Shown here one piece after another: positions 27,338 through 37,882 of a DNA stretch of 64,000 nucleotides. The position numbers and the translations under genes are program-made. Origin of the DNA: Prochlorococcus sp. scB241_528O2 (GTDB lineage Bacteria > Cyanobacteriota > Cyanobacteriia > PCC-6307 > Cyanobiaceae); assembly GCA_000634115.1 (NCBI GenBank), contig JFLJ01000175.1, forward strand, positions 1 to 64,000, in the 5' to 3' direction. A model generated the notes under the pieces. It was not told the DNA's origin. It saw only the letters and a program-made list of their open reading frames with translations, and did not search any database. Positions within the stretch are counted from its first letter, which is position 1. Every line of letters starts with the position of its first letter.

Positions 27338-28397
27338 TAGAATTGTATAAATGTGCGATTAACTCTTTAGTTGTTTCTATATCTATACATGCATCCGTAA
27401 TACTTCTACCAAACTCAAGATCCTCTTTTTTTAAAAGTTTTTGATTTCCTTCCTTTAAATGACTTTCAAGCATAACTCCTAAAATATTTGTTTCTCCATT
27501 ACCGAGTTGAGAAGCTACGTTGTTTAAAACTTCAGACTGCTTTCGGTAATCCTTATTAGAATTTCCATGACTACAATCAATCATCACTTTATGAGGAAGA
27601 TTATATTGCTTTAATTCCGAAGAAATTTTCTGAACATGATGACTTTCAAAATTTGGTCCTTTTGAACCGCCTCTTAAAACTATATGGCCATCTGGATTCC
27701 CTGTAGTATTAACAATCGAAGCCATTCCATTATCATTTACACCCAAGAAATGATGCGATCTTGAAGCTGACTGCATCGCATTTATTGCAGTAGTAAAAGA
27801 ACCGTCCGTTCCATTTTTAAAGCCTATAGGCATTGATAATCCTGATGCCATTTCCCTATGAGTTTGACTTTCAGTAGTCCTAGCCCCTATAGCTGTCCAA
27901 CTTATCAAATCGGCTATATATTGTGGAACAATTGGATCTAGTAATTCTGTAGCAGAAGGTATTCCACGAGTTGCTAGATATAAAAGTAAACTTCTTGCCC
28001 TTCTTAAACCAGTATTAATATCATAAGAATGATCTAGATGAGGATCATTTATAAGTCCCTTCCAGCCAATAGTTGTTCTTGGTTTCTCAAAATATACTCT
28101 CATGATTATTTCTAATTTATCTTTATAAATTTCTCGAAAATTTTGAATATAGTTTGAATATTCTTTTGCGGCCTCTAGATCATGAATTGAACATGGACCA
28201 ACAATAACTAAAAGCTTCTGATCATTATGATGCAAAATATTTTGTATCGATTTTCTTGTTTTAGATACTGTATTAGCAGAGGTATGATCTAAAGGTATAT
28301 CATTATGTAATCTGCTTGGAGGTATTAATGGACGTGTTTCGACAACATGTAAATCTGATGTCTTTTCTAAAGCTGGATTATTTGATGATGTCTGCAT
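27330..28397 (-). CDS. aroG: 3-deoxy-7-phosphoheptulonate (DAHP) synthase, class I AroG/F type
   Basis: 355 aa. Condenses PEP and erythrose 4-phosphate, the first shikimate-pathway step. Signatures include LLVIVGPCSIHDLEAA, MRVYFEKPRTTIGWKGLINDP, WTAIGARTTESQTHREMASG, LRGGSKGPNF, VMIDCSHGNSNKDYRKQ and LGVMLESHL. This is the E. coli-like alpha class without an ACT or chorismate mutase domain. Which amino acid controls it cannot be read reliably. ATG start at 28397; divergent from acnB across a 97-nt gap. The shikimate gene aroE is also in this window. Confidence 0.95.
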   Translation of the reverse strand: MQTSSNNPALEKTSDLHVVETRPLIPPSRLHNDIPLDHTSANTVSKTRKSIQNILHHNDQKLLVIVGPCSIHDLEAAKEYSNYIQNFREIYKDKLEIIMRVYFEKPRTTIGWKGLINDPHLDHSYDINTGLRRARSLLLYLATRGIPSATELLDPIVPQYIADLISWTAIGARTTESQTHREMASGLSMPIGFKNGTDGSFTTAINAMQSASRSHHFLGVNDNGMASIVNTTGNPDGHIVLRGGSKGPNFESHHVQKISSELKQYNLPHKVMIDCSHGNSNKDYRKQSEVLNNVASQLGNGETNILGVMLESHLKEGNQKLLKKEDLEFGRSITDACIDIETTKELIAHLYNSIN

Positions 28398-28494
28398 TGA
28401 TTAATTAAGAAGTTTGAATATTTAAAAAAGCATTTATGAATACTCTCCTTTTCAATATTAAAAATAACAATAGATCAGGTATTAAACCTTACTA

Positions 28495-31068
28495 ATGAAG
28501 AATTTGGAAACATTGCTAAAAGATTATGCAGACCATGTAGCTGACAGAGCTGCAAAAGGAATACCTCCTTTACCTTTAAATGCTGAGCAAACAAATTGTG
28601 TTACAAAATTATTGGAACAAGATAGTAATTACGATTCATCATATTTACTTGATTTACTTATAAACAGAGTACCACCGGGAGTTGATGAAGCTGCTTATAT
28701 AAAAGCGAGCTGGCTTACAGCTATTGTTAATTCCGAAAAATATTGCAAATCAATAAACCCTGAAAAAGCAATTGAAATACTAGGGACAATGATAGGAGGA
28801 TATAATGTAAATTCTTTGGTTGAAATACTTAAAGGAAAAAATAATTTACTAGCTAAAAAAGCAGCAGAAGTTTTAAAAAATATTATTCTTGTTTACGATG
28901 CAGCTAATGAAATTTATGAATTATCTCAAGATAATATCTATGCAAAAGAGGTAATTAATAGTTGGGCAAATGCAGAATGGTTCAAAAATAAAAAAGTTCT
29001 AGAGAAAGAAATTACTTGTTTAGTGTTTAAAATTGACGGAGAGACAAACACAGATGACTTATCTCCGGCTGTACATGCAACAACACGCCCAGATATACCA
29101 ATGCATGCATTGGCTATGCTGGAATTTAAAAAACCAGACGGACTAAAAATTCTCGAAAATTTAAAAAAACAAAATTTACCTATAGCTTATGTTGGTGATG
29201 TTGTTGGAACAGGGAGTTCCAGAAAATCTGCTATTAATTCTCTCATTTGGCATATAGGTGAAGATATCCCTTTTGTTCCAAACAAAAAAACAGGTGGAAT
29301 AATAATTGGTAGCAAAATAGCCCCAATTTTCTTTAATACTGCACAAGATTCAGGAGCTTTACCAATAGAAGCTGACGTATCTCATTTGAAAACAGGAGAT
29401 GTTATTAAAATATATCCTTATGAAGGCATTATTAACAAAATTGAAAAAGAGTTAAATACTGAAGAATTAATAAGCAAATTTGACTTGTGTCCATCAACCC
29501 TTACTGATGAAATTCAAGCTGGCGGCAGAATTAATCTTATGATTGGAAGATCTCTTACGGACAAAATTAGAAATAAATTAGATTATCAACCGAGTAAAAT
29601 ATTTATCCGACCACAAAATCCAAAAGAAAGTAATTCTGGCTTTACTCAAGCTCAAAAAATAGTAGGAAAAGCATGCGGTTTATATGGGGTTAGGCCCGGA
29701 ATGACCTGTGAACCAATTATGACCACAGTTGGCAGTCAAGATACTACTGGCCCAATGACTAGAGATGAACTGAAAGAATTAGCTTGTTTAGGATTCACAG
29801 CAGATTTAGTGATGCAAAGTTTTTGTCATACAGCTGCATATCCTAAACCAGTAGATATAGTTACCCATAAAGAATTACCTGATTTTATATCTCAAAGAGG
29901 TGGTGTAGCTCTTAAACCCGGAGATGGCATAATTCATAGCTGGCTTAACAGAATGCTTCTCCCTGATACTGTTGGCACAGGTGGAGATAGTCATACAAGA
30001 TTCCCTCTTGGCATTTCATTCCCTGGAGGCTCAGGCATTGTTGCCTTTGCCGCTGCGATAGGATCAATGCCATTAAATATGCCGGAATCTGTTCTTGTTA
30101 AATTCAAAGGAGAATTATTACCAGGAATTACTTTAAGAGATTTAGTCAATGCAATACCTCTCGTCGCAATTAAAAAAGGACTCTTAACTGTTGAGAAAAC
30201 AAATAAGAAAAATATATTTAACGGGAAAATTATGGAAATTGAGGGATTACCTAACCTAAAACTTGAAAAAGCTTTTGAACTAACTGATGCTACTGCAGAA
30301 CGCTCATGTGCTGGTAGCACTATACTTTTATCCCAAGAAACTGTTCGAGAATACTTAAGAAGTAATATCTGCCTTCTTGAAAAAATGATTGAGAGCAATT
30401 ATGAAGATTCAAAATCGATTTCAAGAAGAATAAATGATATGAAAAATTGGTTAATAAATCCTGAACTAATTCAGCCAGATAAGAATGCCAAGTATCAAGA
30501 AATCATTGAAATTGATTTAGCAAAAGTAACACAGCCTATAGTTGCTTGCCCTAACGATCCTGATAATGTAAAAGAAATAACTGATGTCTGTAATACAAAT
30601 ATTGACGAGGTTTTTATAGGTTCTTGCATGACAAATATTGGTCACTACAGAGCAGCTGCAAAAGTTCTTGAAGGTGTAAAAAATTTAAAAGCTAAATTAT
30701 GGATATGTCCTCCAACAAAAATGGATGAAGAAACTCTAAAAGCTGAAGGTTACTATAAAATATTTGAAAATTGTGGTGCAAGATTAGAATTGCCAGGCTG
30801 TTCTTTATGTATGGGAAATCAAGCCAGAGTAAATGAAGGATCAGTAGTGTTTTCAACTAGTACAAGAAATTTTGATAATAGACTCGGGAAAAATGCTCAA
30901 GTATTTTTAGGAAGTGCAGAATTAGCAGCAGTTTGCGCACTGCTTGGAAAAATTCCTGAAGTAGAAGAATATCAGGATATTACTAAAGATAAAATTAATC
31001 CATATTCAGATGAACTTTATCGTTATCTTCAATTTGATGAAATACACGATTTCAGTTTGTCAAAGTGA
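28495..31068 (+). CDS. acnB: Bifunctional aconitate hydratase 2 / 2-methylisocitrate dehydratase
   Basis: 857 aa. Citrate-isocitrate isomerisation. AcnB layout is evident: an N-terminal HEAT-like domain (about 1-160), then the swivel domain (GETNTDDLSPAVHATTRPDIP, VVGTGSSRKSAINSL), then catalytic domains 1-3. Fe-S cluster ligands lie in MQSFCHTAAYPKP, GSCMTNIGHYRAAA and GCSLCMGNQARVN, and the active site includes GGDSHTRFPLGISFPGGSG. Cyanobacteria use the AcnB type for their branched TCA flux. Start ATG 28495. Confidence 0.97.
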   Translation: MKNLETLLKDYADHVADRAAKGIPPLPLNAEQTNCVTKLLEQDSNYDSSYLLDLLINRVPPGVDEAAYIKASWLTAIVNSEKYCKSINPEKAIEILGTMIGGYNVNSLVEILKGKNNLLAKKAAEVLKNIILVYDAANEIYELSQDNIYAKEVINSWANAEWFKNKKVLEKEITCLVFKIDGETNTDDLSPAVHATTRPDIPMHALAMLEFKKPDGLKILENLKKQNLPIAYVGDVVGTGSSRKSAINSLIWHIGEDIPFVPNKKTGGIIIGSKIAPIFFNTAQDSGALPIEADVSHLKTGDVIKIYPYEGIINKIEKELNTEELISKFDLCPSTLTDEIQAGGRINLMIGRSLTDKIRNKLDYQPSKIFIRPQNPKESNSGFTQAQKIVGKACGLYGVRPGMTCEPIMTTVGSQDTTGPMTRDELKELACLGFTADLVMQSFCHTAAYPKPVDIVTHKELPDFISQRGGVALKPGDGIIHSWLNRMLLPDTVGTGGDSHTRFPLGISFPGGSGIVAFAAAIGSMPLNMPESVLVKFKGELLPGITLRDLVNAIPLVAIKKGLLTVEKTNKKNIFNGKIMEIEGLPNLKLEKAFELTDATAERSCAGSTILLSQETVREYLRSNICLLEKMIESNYEDSKSISRRINDMKNWLINPELIQPDKNAKYQEIIEIDLAKVTQPIVACPNDPDNVKEITDVCNTNIDEVFIGSCMTNIGHYRAAAKVLEGVKNLKAKLWICPPTKMDEETLKAEGYYKIFENCGARLELPGCSLCMGNQARVNEGSVVFSTSTRNFDNRLGKNAQVFLGSAELAAVCALLGKIPEVEEYQDITKDKINPYSDELYRYLQFDEIHDFSLSK

Positions 31069-31077
31069 TCATGGATT

Positions 31078-32436
31078 ATGCCGAACCTTATAAGAGAAAA
31101 TATTCAAAAAACCAGTAATAATTCTTCTCCTAGTATCAAAAAATTATTAAGACAAAGATCTCTCGTAGTTGTATTGTCGCTTTTATTAACAGGTTTAGGA
31201 GCTTCAATTACAAGCATATTTTTTAAAACTGGAATCTACTTTATTAATAATTGGAGATTAGCACTTTTAGACCAATTCCCATCGATTGCAATATTACCAA
31301 TTTTTGGAGCTGTAGGAGGAGCAATTGCGGGATGTTTGATCAAGAATATAGCACCTGCTGCAAAAGGTTCAGGTGTGAGTCAAATCATGGGTTTCTTAAG
31401 ACATAAAAAAGTGCCAATGAATATAAAAGTAGGATTAGTAAAGCTCGCATCAGGAATTATCGCTATTGGTAGTGGGTTCCCTTTAGGCCCAGAAGGTCCA
31501 TCAGTACAAATGGGAGGCTCAGTTGCTTGGCAAATGGCAAAATGGCTCAAAGCTCCTACAGCATTCAGAAGAGTAATAGTAGCAGCAGGTGGTGGCGCTG
31601 GAATAGCTGCAGTTTTTAGCGCTCCATTAGGAGGATTTGTTTATGCGATAGAAGAGTTATTAAACTCTGCAAGACCAGTAATTTTGCTATTAGTAATAAT
31701 TACAACTTTCATCGCAGATTCCTCTGCTGATATTATTCAAGCCTTGGGTTTAGACCCTAAAGCAGGAGGCTTTGATTTTAACCTAGGATTTTTGATTCAA
31801 AAAGAATATGACCCATCAGTTCTTTTCTTACCTATAGATTTTATATACCTAGTTTTACTAGGAATAATTATTGGGATCTTTGCGGAATTGTACAGCAGAT
31901 ATGTTTTGTTAATGCAAAATCTTGGGAAAAAGTGGTATAAAAATAAATTTGTTTTAAAAATGAGTATATGTGGACTTATTTTAGGAAGTATCTATTCTTT
32001 TTTACCCAGTACATTTCATAATTTAGATGAATTACAGAAAATAATAGCTGAGCAAAATACAAGTATTGGAATTGCTTTATTAGCAGTTTTAGTATTATTT
32101 ATTACGACAGGTTTAGCTGCAGCATCTGGAGCTCCTGGAGGATTGTTTTATCCAATGCTTACATTAGGAGGGTCAATCGGACTAATAATGGGGAGCTGGG
32201 TAGAGATTGCAACAGGACATGCACCTAGTACATACATTTTTGCCGGGATGGGAGCTTTCGTAGCAGGATGTTCGCGAACACCAATAACAGCTATGTTTTT
32301 AGCTTTTGCCTTAACAAAAAATTTATTAATAATGAAACCTGTCTTGATCAGCTGCATTGCGAGTTTCTTGATAGCAAGAGCTTTTAACGAAGAATCAATT
32401 TACGAAAGACAAATACAAATAGAATTAGAAGACTAG
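31078..32436 (+). CDS. ClC-family chloride channel/antiporter
   Basis: 452 aa polytopic membrane protein. Anion-pathway motifs are present: GSGVSQIMGF, GSGFPLGPEGPSVQMGG (GxEGP with the gating Glu) and GAPGGLFYPMLTLGG, followed by MGAFVAGCSRTPITAM. There is no cytoplasmic CBS domain after the last helix, so it is a compact bacterial form. Retention of the gating Glu is compatible with a Cl-/H+ antiporter. It follows acnB by 9 nt and converges on purU after 10 nt. Confidence 0.93.
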   Translation: MPNLIRENIQKTSNNSSPSIKKLLRQRSLVVVLSLLLTGLGASITSIFFKTGIYFINNWRLALLDQFPSIAILPIFGAVGGAIAGCLIKNIAPAAKGSGVSQIMGFLRHKKVPMNIKVGLVKLASGIIAIGSGFPLGPEGPSVQMGGSVAWQMAKWLKAPTAFRRVIVAAGGGAGIAAVFSAPLGGFVYAIEELLNSARPVILLLVIITTFIADSSADIIQALGLDPKAGGFDFNLGFLIQKEYDPSVLFLPIDFIYLVLLGIIIGIFAELYSRYVLLMQNLGKKWYKNKFVLKMSICGLILGSIYSFLPSTFHNLDELQKIIAEQNTSIGIALLAVLVLFITTGLAAASGAPGGLFYPMLTLGGSIGLIMGSWVEIATGHAPSTYIFAGMGAFVAGCSRTPITAMFLAFALTKNLLIMKPVLISCIASFLIARAFNEESIYERQIQIELED

Positions 32437-32446
32437 GAAATTTTTT

Positions 32447-33301
32447 TCAATCAAAAACAGCAGTTTTGCTGTTATAAACAAATACTTGGTGATTTAGATG
32501 TAATCTAACCGCTCTTGCTAGAGCTATCCTTTCAATATCTCTTCCTTTTCTAATCAAATCATCAACTTCATCCCTATGACTAACATTAACTGTGCATTGC
32601 TCTATTATCGGGCCTTCATCAAGATCTTCAGTAACATAGTGTGCAGTAGCACCTATTAATTTCACACCTCTCTTCCATGCTCGATGATATGGCTGCGCAC
32701 CTTTAAATGCAGGTAAGAAAGAATGATGAATATTTATTATTGAAGAAAACTTTTTTAAAAAAGAGTCGCTCAAAATTTGCATATATTTGGCTAGAACAAC
32801 AAGATCAATTTGATATTCTTTGAGCAAATGTAAAATTTGATCTTCAACATCAGATTTATCAATATTAAAAGTATCAATATGGAAAAATTTTGCATTAAAG
32901 TCATTTGCAATAATTTCAAGATCAGAATGATTTGAAATTATTAACGGCACCTTCATTTTGAGTTCCCCATTTCTTACTCGCCAAAGTAAATCAATCAAAC
33001 AATGATTTTGTTTGCTCACGAAAATAGAAACATTTGGAATTTCATCTGAATAATTTACGCTAAATTTTCCATTAACTTCTGCTGTAATTTTCTCAAATTG
33101 ATTATAAATTTCATCTCTATTAAAAGATGCATTTTTACTATTCCATTCAATTCGACTGAGAAATAAACCCGCATCTTGATCTGTATGATGATCAGAATGT
33201 TTGATATTGCCACCATAATTTGAAATCCAACTTGTAAGTTTACTTACAAGACCAGGACGATCGGGACAAACAATTTTGAATATAATTGAAGGATGTTCCA
33301 A
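32447..33301 (-). CDS. purU: Formyltetrahydrofolate deformylase
   Basis: 284 aa. Hydrolyses 10-formyl-THF to THF and formate, balancing the one-carbon pool. An N-terminal ACT domain (IFKIVCPDRPGLVSKLTSWI) precedes a formyltransferase-fold domain with INIHHSFLPAFKGAQPYHRAW (catalytic Asn/His) and ATAHYVTEDLDEGPIIEQ (Asp). The start is TTG at 33301; a stop codon at 33308-33310 closes the frame just upstream. It links in function to gcvT and the purine genes elsewhere in the window. Confidence 0.94.
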   Translation of the reverse strand: MEHPSIIFKIVCPDRPGLVSKLTSWISNYGGNIKHSDHHTDQDAGLFLSRIEWNSKNASFNRDEIYNQFEKITAEVNGKFSVNYSDEIPNVSIFVSKQNHCLIDLLWRVRNGELKMKVPLIISNHSDLEIIANDFNAKFFHIDTFNIDKSDVEDQILHLLKEYQIDLVVLAKYMQILSDSFLKKFSSIINIHHSFLPAFKGAQPYHRAWKRGVKLIGATAHYVTEDLDEGPIIEQCTVNVSHRDEVDDLIRKGRDIERIALARAVRLHLNHQVFVYNSKTAVFD

Positions 33302-33349
33302 AAAATTTTAACTTTTTTAGTCAAATAAACAATTGTATTTAATATATCA

Positions 33350-34432
33350 ATGAAAAGCTTAAAAGAAAATTGTCAAAATGCACACGTACTTATTATTGGA
33401 TCAGGAATTATAGGGAAATTTAACGCTTTAGAATTATCGGAATTAGGGTTTCAGATAACCATTATAGATCCAACTCAACATAAAAATAGTAGCAATGCAG
33501 CTTTAGGACTTCTAATGGGTAATATGTATCAAAAAAGGAAGGGTAGAAGTTGGTATCTAAGGAAACAAAGCATAGAATTATGGCCAAAATGGTTAAAATT
33601 CCTGCAAGAATTTAATAATGAATTAAATATCGCAAAACCGTTAATAAAACTAACTACAAATGAAGAAACGTTTAAAAAATTAGAGAAATTTATTAAAGAA
33701 AATAACGATCCAGACTTAAAAATTTTAGAAAGAGACTCAATTCTAATTAAAAATATAAATAAAGCCTTTCAAACAAGAAATATAAAGGGAATGATTTCAT
33801 TAAAAGATGGCAGAATAGATGCTGTATCTTTACTAAAGACATTAGATACCTATCTAGAAAATAAAAAAGTAGATTTTTTAGAAGACGAAATTATAAAAAT
33901 TCGAAAATCAAACAATCAATGGATTGCTACATCTAAAACGAAAAAAGAAATCAAATCTGATGTAATTATTTTGTGTAATTCTTTAAAAACGATTGATTTA
34001 ATCGATAGCCTATCTCACAACATCAAATTAAAACCTGTTTTAGGTCAAGCTATAGAAGTTGGAATCAATGATACAGAAGTTGATTTATTTTCACTCCCAA
34101 AACAATTCAATATAAATGGCACAAATATAATTCCAATATCAAAAAATAAACTTATTATCGGTTCAACTGACGAATATAGTACTAAACCAGAAGAAAATAT
34201 TTTTGAGAAACTAACAAAATTTATTGATGAACAACCAAATTGGCTTAAAAGAGGACACATAACAAAACAATGGTATGGAATAAGGTCAAGACCAATTGGG
34301 GAACCTTCACCAATAATGAAGAATTTAAAAGATGGTCTAGTTATTTGTACAGGTTTTTATAAAAATGGAATTTTACTTGCTCCAGCCTGTTCTAAATGGG
34401 TTGCACATGAAATTAAAAATTACCTTTCCTAA
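33350..34432 (+). CDS. FAD-dependent oxidoreductase, DAO family (glycine oxidase/ThiO-like)
   Basis: 360 aa. An N-terminal FAD-binding Rossmann motif is visible in [20 protein letters not shown] near residue 12, and the DAO-fold C-terminal block in [17 protein letters not shown] and [16 protein letters not shown]. The family deaminates amino acids; ThiO glycine oxidases supply the thiazole precursor of thiamine, while others are D-amino acid dehydrogenases. I cannot separate these from the sequence. Its stop overlaps the convergent dnaK stop by 4 nt. Confidence 0.83.
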   Translation: MKSLKENCQNAHVLIIGSGIIGKFNALELSELGFQITIIDPTQHKNSSNAALGLLMGNMYQKRKGRSWYLRKQSIELWPKWLKFLQEFNNELNIAKPLIKLTTNEETFKKLEKFIKENNDPDLKILERDSILIKNINKAFQTRNIKGMISLKDGRIDAVSLLKTLDTYLENKKVDFLEDEIIKIRKSNNQWIATSKTKKEIKSDVIILCNSLKTIDLIDSLSHNIKLKPVLGQAIEVGINDTEVDLFSLPKQFNINGTNIIPISKNKLIIGSTDEYSTKPEENIFEKLTKFIDEQPNWLKRGHITKQWYGIRSRPIGEPSPIMKNLKDGLVICTGFYKNGILLAPACSKWVAHEIKNYLS

Positions 34433-36336
34433 TCTTTTGATTCAGTAAAATCTGCGTCAATTACATCATCTTCACCTTTGTCATTGGAATCGTTCTGATC
34501 AGAACCACCTGCTGAACCAGGTGTTGGAGGCTGATTACCAGGTTGCTGATAAACAGATGAACCAACTGCATAGAGTTCTTGCTGAAGCTCTTCAAGAAGT
34601 TTTTTCATGGATTCATAATCTTCTTTTGATGTTGCCTCTTTTAATGCATTGCTTTTTTCTTCAACCTTAGACTTTGCTGCTGCATCAATTTTGTCTCCCA
34701 GTTCACCAAGTTGCTTCTCAGTCTGATATACAAGAGTTTCAGCTTGATTTTTTAAATCAATTTTTTCTCTTTTTTCTTTATCTACAGATGCATTTGATTC
34801 TGCATCTTTTACCATTTTTTCTACCTCATTATCCGATAAAGTAGAAGCACCAGTAATAGATATACTTTGTTCTTTTCCACTCCCCTTGTCTTTCGCAGTA
34901 ACACTAAGAATACCATTTGCATCAATATCAAATGTCACTTCAATTTGAGGAACACCTCTTGGTGCCGAGGGTATACCATCCAATCTAAAAGTTCCTAAAC
35001 TTTTATTATCAGAAGCCATTTCTCTCTCTCCCTGTAATACATGAATTTCTACATTTGTTTGCCCATCTACAGCAGTTGAATATGTCTCAGTTTTTTTCGT
35101 AGGTACTGTAGTATTGCGATTTATCATTTTTGTCATAACTCCGCCTAAAGTCTCAACCCCTAAAGAAAGTGGAGTAACATCGAGCAACAATATATCTTTA
35201 ACCTCACCTGCTAAAACACCACCCTGAATAGCAGCTCCTACAGCAACTACTTCATCAGGATTTACAGTTTGATTAGGCTCTTTACCTATTATTTTTTTTA
35301 CTAAATCTAAAACAGCAGGGATTCTAGAAGAACCACCAACCATTACAACCTCATCTATTTCACTAGTAGAGATTTTTGCATCATTAATAGCTCTCTCTAC
35401 TGGAGTTTTGCACCTATCAATTAAAGAAGCTGCTAATTCCTCAAATTTTGCTCGAGTTAGGTTCAAGTCCAAGTGTTTTGGCCCTTCAGGAGTTGCTGTG
35501 ATAAAAGGTAAATTTATTTCACTTTGCGTAGCATTTGAAAGCTCAATTTTTGCTTTCTCTGCTGCTTCAGTCAATCTTTGTAAAGCTTGCTTATCTTGTC
35601 TAAGATCAATTCCTTCATTTGATTTAAAAGTACTAGCTAAATGATCTACGATGCACCTATCAAAATCATCACCACCAAGATGGGTATCTCCAGATGTAGA
35701 AAGAACTTCAGTCACTCCATCACCAGCTTCAATAACTGATACATCAAATGTTCCTCCCCCTAAATCAAAAACAAGTATTTTTTCATTTTCTTTATCCAAA
35801 CCATAAGCAAGAGCTGCAGCAGTTGGCTCATTAACTATTCTGAGAACTTCTAAACCTGCAATCTTTCCTGCATCTTTTGTAGCTTGTCTTTGAGAATCAT
35901 TAAAATAAGCTGGTACAGTAATTACAGCCTGAGTAACTTTTTCACCAAGATATTTTCCCGCATCATCAGCTAACTTTCTTAAAACCTGTGAACTTACCTC
36001 TTCCGGTGAAAATTGCTTATCCAAAATAGGGCATTTTAATTTGACACTAGAACCAGATTTTTCAACAGAGTAACTAACCTCTTTAGATTCTTCATTAACT
36101 TCGTCAACTCTTCTACCAACAAAACGCTTTGCAGAATAAAAAGTATTTTCAGGATTCATAACTGCTTGTCTTTTTGCAATTTGTCCAACAAGCTGATCTT
36201 GATTTTTTGTATATGCAACAACTGATGGAGTAGTTCTGAAACCCTCGGCATTTGCTATTACAGTGGGTTTACCACCTTCCATTACAGCGACACAACTATT
36301 AGTTGTTCCTAAATCGATTCCTACAACCTTACCCAT
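34429..36336 (-). CDS. dnaK: Chaperone protein DnaK (Hsp70)
   Basis: 635 aa from ATG 36336 ([22 protein letters not shown]). A longer frame reaches 36366, but [10 protein letters not shown] is the family start. The ATPase domain has [30 protein letters not shown] and [12 protein letters not shown]. The substrate-binding domain has [17 protein letters not shown], and the C-terminus ends VIDADFTE, the classical EEVD-like tail of bacterial DnaK. No CIRCE element is seen upstream. Cyanobacteria carry several DnaK paralogs; this looks like the main housekeeping form. Confidence 0.97.
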   Translation of the reverse strand: MGKVVGIDLGTTNSCVAVMEGGKPTVIANAEGFRTTPSVVAYTKNQDQLVGQIAKRQAVMNPENTFYSAKRFVGRRVDEVNEESKEVSYSVEKSGSSVKLKCPILDKQFSPEEVSSQVLRKLADDAGKYLGEKVTQAVITVPAYFNDSQRQATKDAGKIAGLEVLRIVNEPTAAALAYGLDKENEKILVFDLGGGTFDVSVIEAGDGVTEVLSTSGDTHLGGDDFDRCIVDHLASTFKSNEGIDLRQDKQALQRLTEAAEKAKIELSNATQSEINLPFITATPEGPKHLDLNLTRAKFEELAASLIDRCKTPVERAINDAKISTSEIDEVVMVGGSSRIPAVLDLVKKIIGKEPNQTVNPDEVVAVGAAIQGGVLAGEVKDILLLDVTPLSLGVETLGGVMTKMINRNTTVPTKKTETYSTAVDGQTNVEIHVLQGEREMASDNKSLGTFRLDGIPSAPRGVPQIEVTFDIDANGILSVTAKDKGSGKEQSISITGASTLSDNEVEKMVKDAESNASVDKEKREKIDLKNQAETLVYQTEKQLGELGDKIDAAAKSKVEEKSNALKEATSKEDYESMKKLLEELQQELYAVGSSVYQQPGNQPPTPGSAGGSDQNDSNDKGEDDVIDADFTESKD

Positions 36337-36401
36337 GGGTAAATTCTCATATTTGATATTCTCCATAATCGGTCATCGGCGTCATTATTGTTACTCAAAG
36401 A

Positions 36402-36417
36402 CGGGGAGTGGTTCCCG
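36402..36417 (+). promoter_or_regulatory. GC-rich stem-loop in the dnaK/aroE divergent region
   Basis: CGGGGA pairs with TTCCCG (one G-T wobble) around a GTGG loop in the plus-strand sense. It sits in an unusually G+C-rich patch (about 36368-36425) between the divergent dnaK and aroE starts. It could be an operator, a leader hairpin for aroE or chance. It is not followed by a T run, so it is not a typical terminator. Confidence 0.3.
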
Positions 36418-36452
36418 AACAGATCGTAATTTTTAAAAAAAAATTCTAAAAA

Positions 36453-37334
36453 ATGATTACAAGTAAAACATCTTTTATTGCATTAATTGGCAATCCAGTA
36501 AACCATTCTTTATCACCAATTATGCAAAATGCTGCACTTGAATATTTAGGCCTAGATTTAATTTATATTGCGATACCTTGTAAAGATGAAGATTTAAAAT
36601 TAGTGCTCAATTCTTTGAAAAAAATTAATTGCAAGGGTTTAAACATTACAATTCCCTACAAAGAAAAAGTATTTGACCTTTGTAGTGAAATTTCCCCTAT
36701 TGCTAAGAAACTTAAAGCAATTAATACCCTTAAATTAAATTCTGAACAAAAATGGAGTGCAACTAACACAGATGTAGAGGGATTTATTTATCCATTGAAA
36801 ACCGTAAATTTAACAAAAAAACAATCGATGGTTCTTGGATCTGGGGGTGCTGCAAGATCTGTAATACAGGGATTAATAAACTTAAATTTATCAACAATTA
36901 CAGTAGTATCCCGTAACAAATCATCACTAGATGCAATAATAAAAAATTTCGGAAATCAAATTGAAATTCATGGTTTGTTAAATAATGATAATCAGACTCA
37001 AAATTTAATTGAAGAAGCAGACTTAATTGTAAATACAACACCAATAGGAATGAAAACAATTACAAATGAAGCAAATGTTTTGCCATATGGTGAGACTTTT
37101 TGGAGATCTCTTAGTTCTAAAACAATTGTTTACGATTTAATATATAATCCTGCTCCAACTCCATTATTAAAATTTAGCGCAAAAAAAGGATGCATTACTA
37201 TCGATGGTTTACAAATGCTTGTTGCTCAAGGAGTAAAATCATTATCATTCTGGACAAATGGTTTAGAAGTTCCATTTCACATCATGAATGATGCATTAAA
37301 AAAATATCTTAAAAAAATTGATCCTAATTTTTAA
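36453..37334 (+). CDS. aroE: Shikimate 5-dehydrogenase
   Basis: 293 aa. NADP-dependent reduction of 3-dehydroshikimate. The substrate domain has IGNPVNHSLSPIMQNAAL (residues 13-30) and KGLNITIPYKEKV with the catalytic Lys. The nucleotide domain has VLGSGGAARSVIQGL, and the NADP-selecting SRNK follows. DLIYNPAPTPLL and the GLQMLVAQGVKS segment near the C-terminus complete the family pattern. Divergent from dnaK; followed by rpsF after about 80 nt. Confidence 0.96.
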   Translation: MITSKTSFIALIGNPVNHSLSPIMQNAALEYLGLDLIYIAIPCKDEDLKLVLNSLKKINCKGLNITIPYKEKVFDLCSEISPIAKKLKAINTLKLNSEQKWSATNTDVEGFIYPLKTVNLTKKQSMVLGSGGAARSVIQGLINLNLSTITVVSRNKSSLDAIIKNFGNQIEIHGLLNNDNQTQNLIEEADLIVNTTPIGMKTITNEANVLPYGETFWRSLSSKTIVYDLIYNPAPTPLLKFSAKKGCITIDGLQMLVAQGVKSLSFWTNGLEVPFHIMNDALKKYLKKIDPNF

Positions 37335-37374
37335 GAAACTGCCCTTCGTAATGTATCGTTAGTAATGAACAGAC

Positions 37375-37397
37375 GCTCATCACATCAATTTATGAGC
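37375..37397 (+). promoter_or_regulatory. Stem-loop in the rpsF leader
   Basis: GCTCAT (37375-37380) and ATGAGC (37392-37397) are perfect inverted repeats around an 11-nt loop, ending 20 nt before the rpsF ATG at 37418. Leaders of ribosomal protein genes often bind their own product; that role here is inference. The leader is more G+C-rich than typical gaps in this window. Confidence 0.35.
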
Positions 37398-37417
37398 CAA
37401 AGACCTTGTCTGAAACT

Positions 37418-37879
37418 ATGAATGATCAAAAACCTTATTACGAAACCATGTACATCCTCCGCCCAGATATTGCGGAAGATGAAGTAAATAATCACATTGA
37501 TAAATACAATCAACTTTTAGAAGAATTTGGCGGTACTATTCTTGATAGCCAAATGAGGGGTAAAAGAAGATTAGCTTATCAAATTGGTAAACATAGAGAA
37601 GGTGTTTACGTCCAATTGAGTCATCAAGGGGATGGGCAACATATTTTCAAAATAGAAAAAGCAATGAGACTAAGTGAAGATGTTATTAGATATATGACTG
37701 TTAAACAAGAGGGGCCTTTACCAACCCCAAGACCCTCAAATAAGAGTTCAACTCAAGTAGAAAATAATGATAATCCTGAAACTAAAGTTGAATCTAAGGA
37801 AAAGCAACCAGTAACAAGCCCAGATACTTCAATTTCAGAAAAAGTCAATACTGAAGTAAAAGACAATACAGAATCTTAA
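37418..37879 (+). CDS. rpsF: 30S ribosomal protein S6
   Basis: 153 aa from ATG 37418 ([18 protein letters not shown]); a TTG at 37406 is a less likely start. S6 family signatures are [40 protein letters not shown] and [15 protein letters not shown]. The conserved fold ends near residue 103, after which comes an extension of about 50 residues rich in Ser, Asn, Lys, Glu and Pro. S6 binds 16S rRNA with S18 in the small-subunit platform. rpsR is not adjacent here. Confidence 0.95.
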   Translation: MNDQKPYYETMYILRPDIAEDEVNNHIDKYNQLLEEFGGTILDSQMRGKRRLAYQIGKHREGVYVQLSHQGDGQHIFKIEKAMRLSEDVIRYMTVKQEGPLPTPRPSNKSSTQVENNDNPETKVESKEKQPVTSPDTSISEKVNTEVKDNTES

Positions 37880-37882
37880 ATA

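Noticed and set aside
36337..36366. Ten-residue extension of DnaK
   Set aside because: [12 protein letters not shown] is the conserved family start and has its own ATG at 36336.
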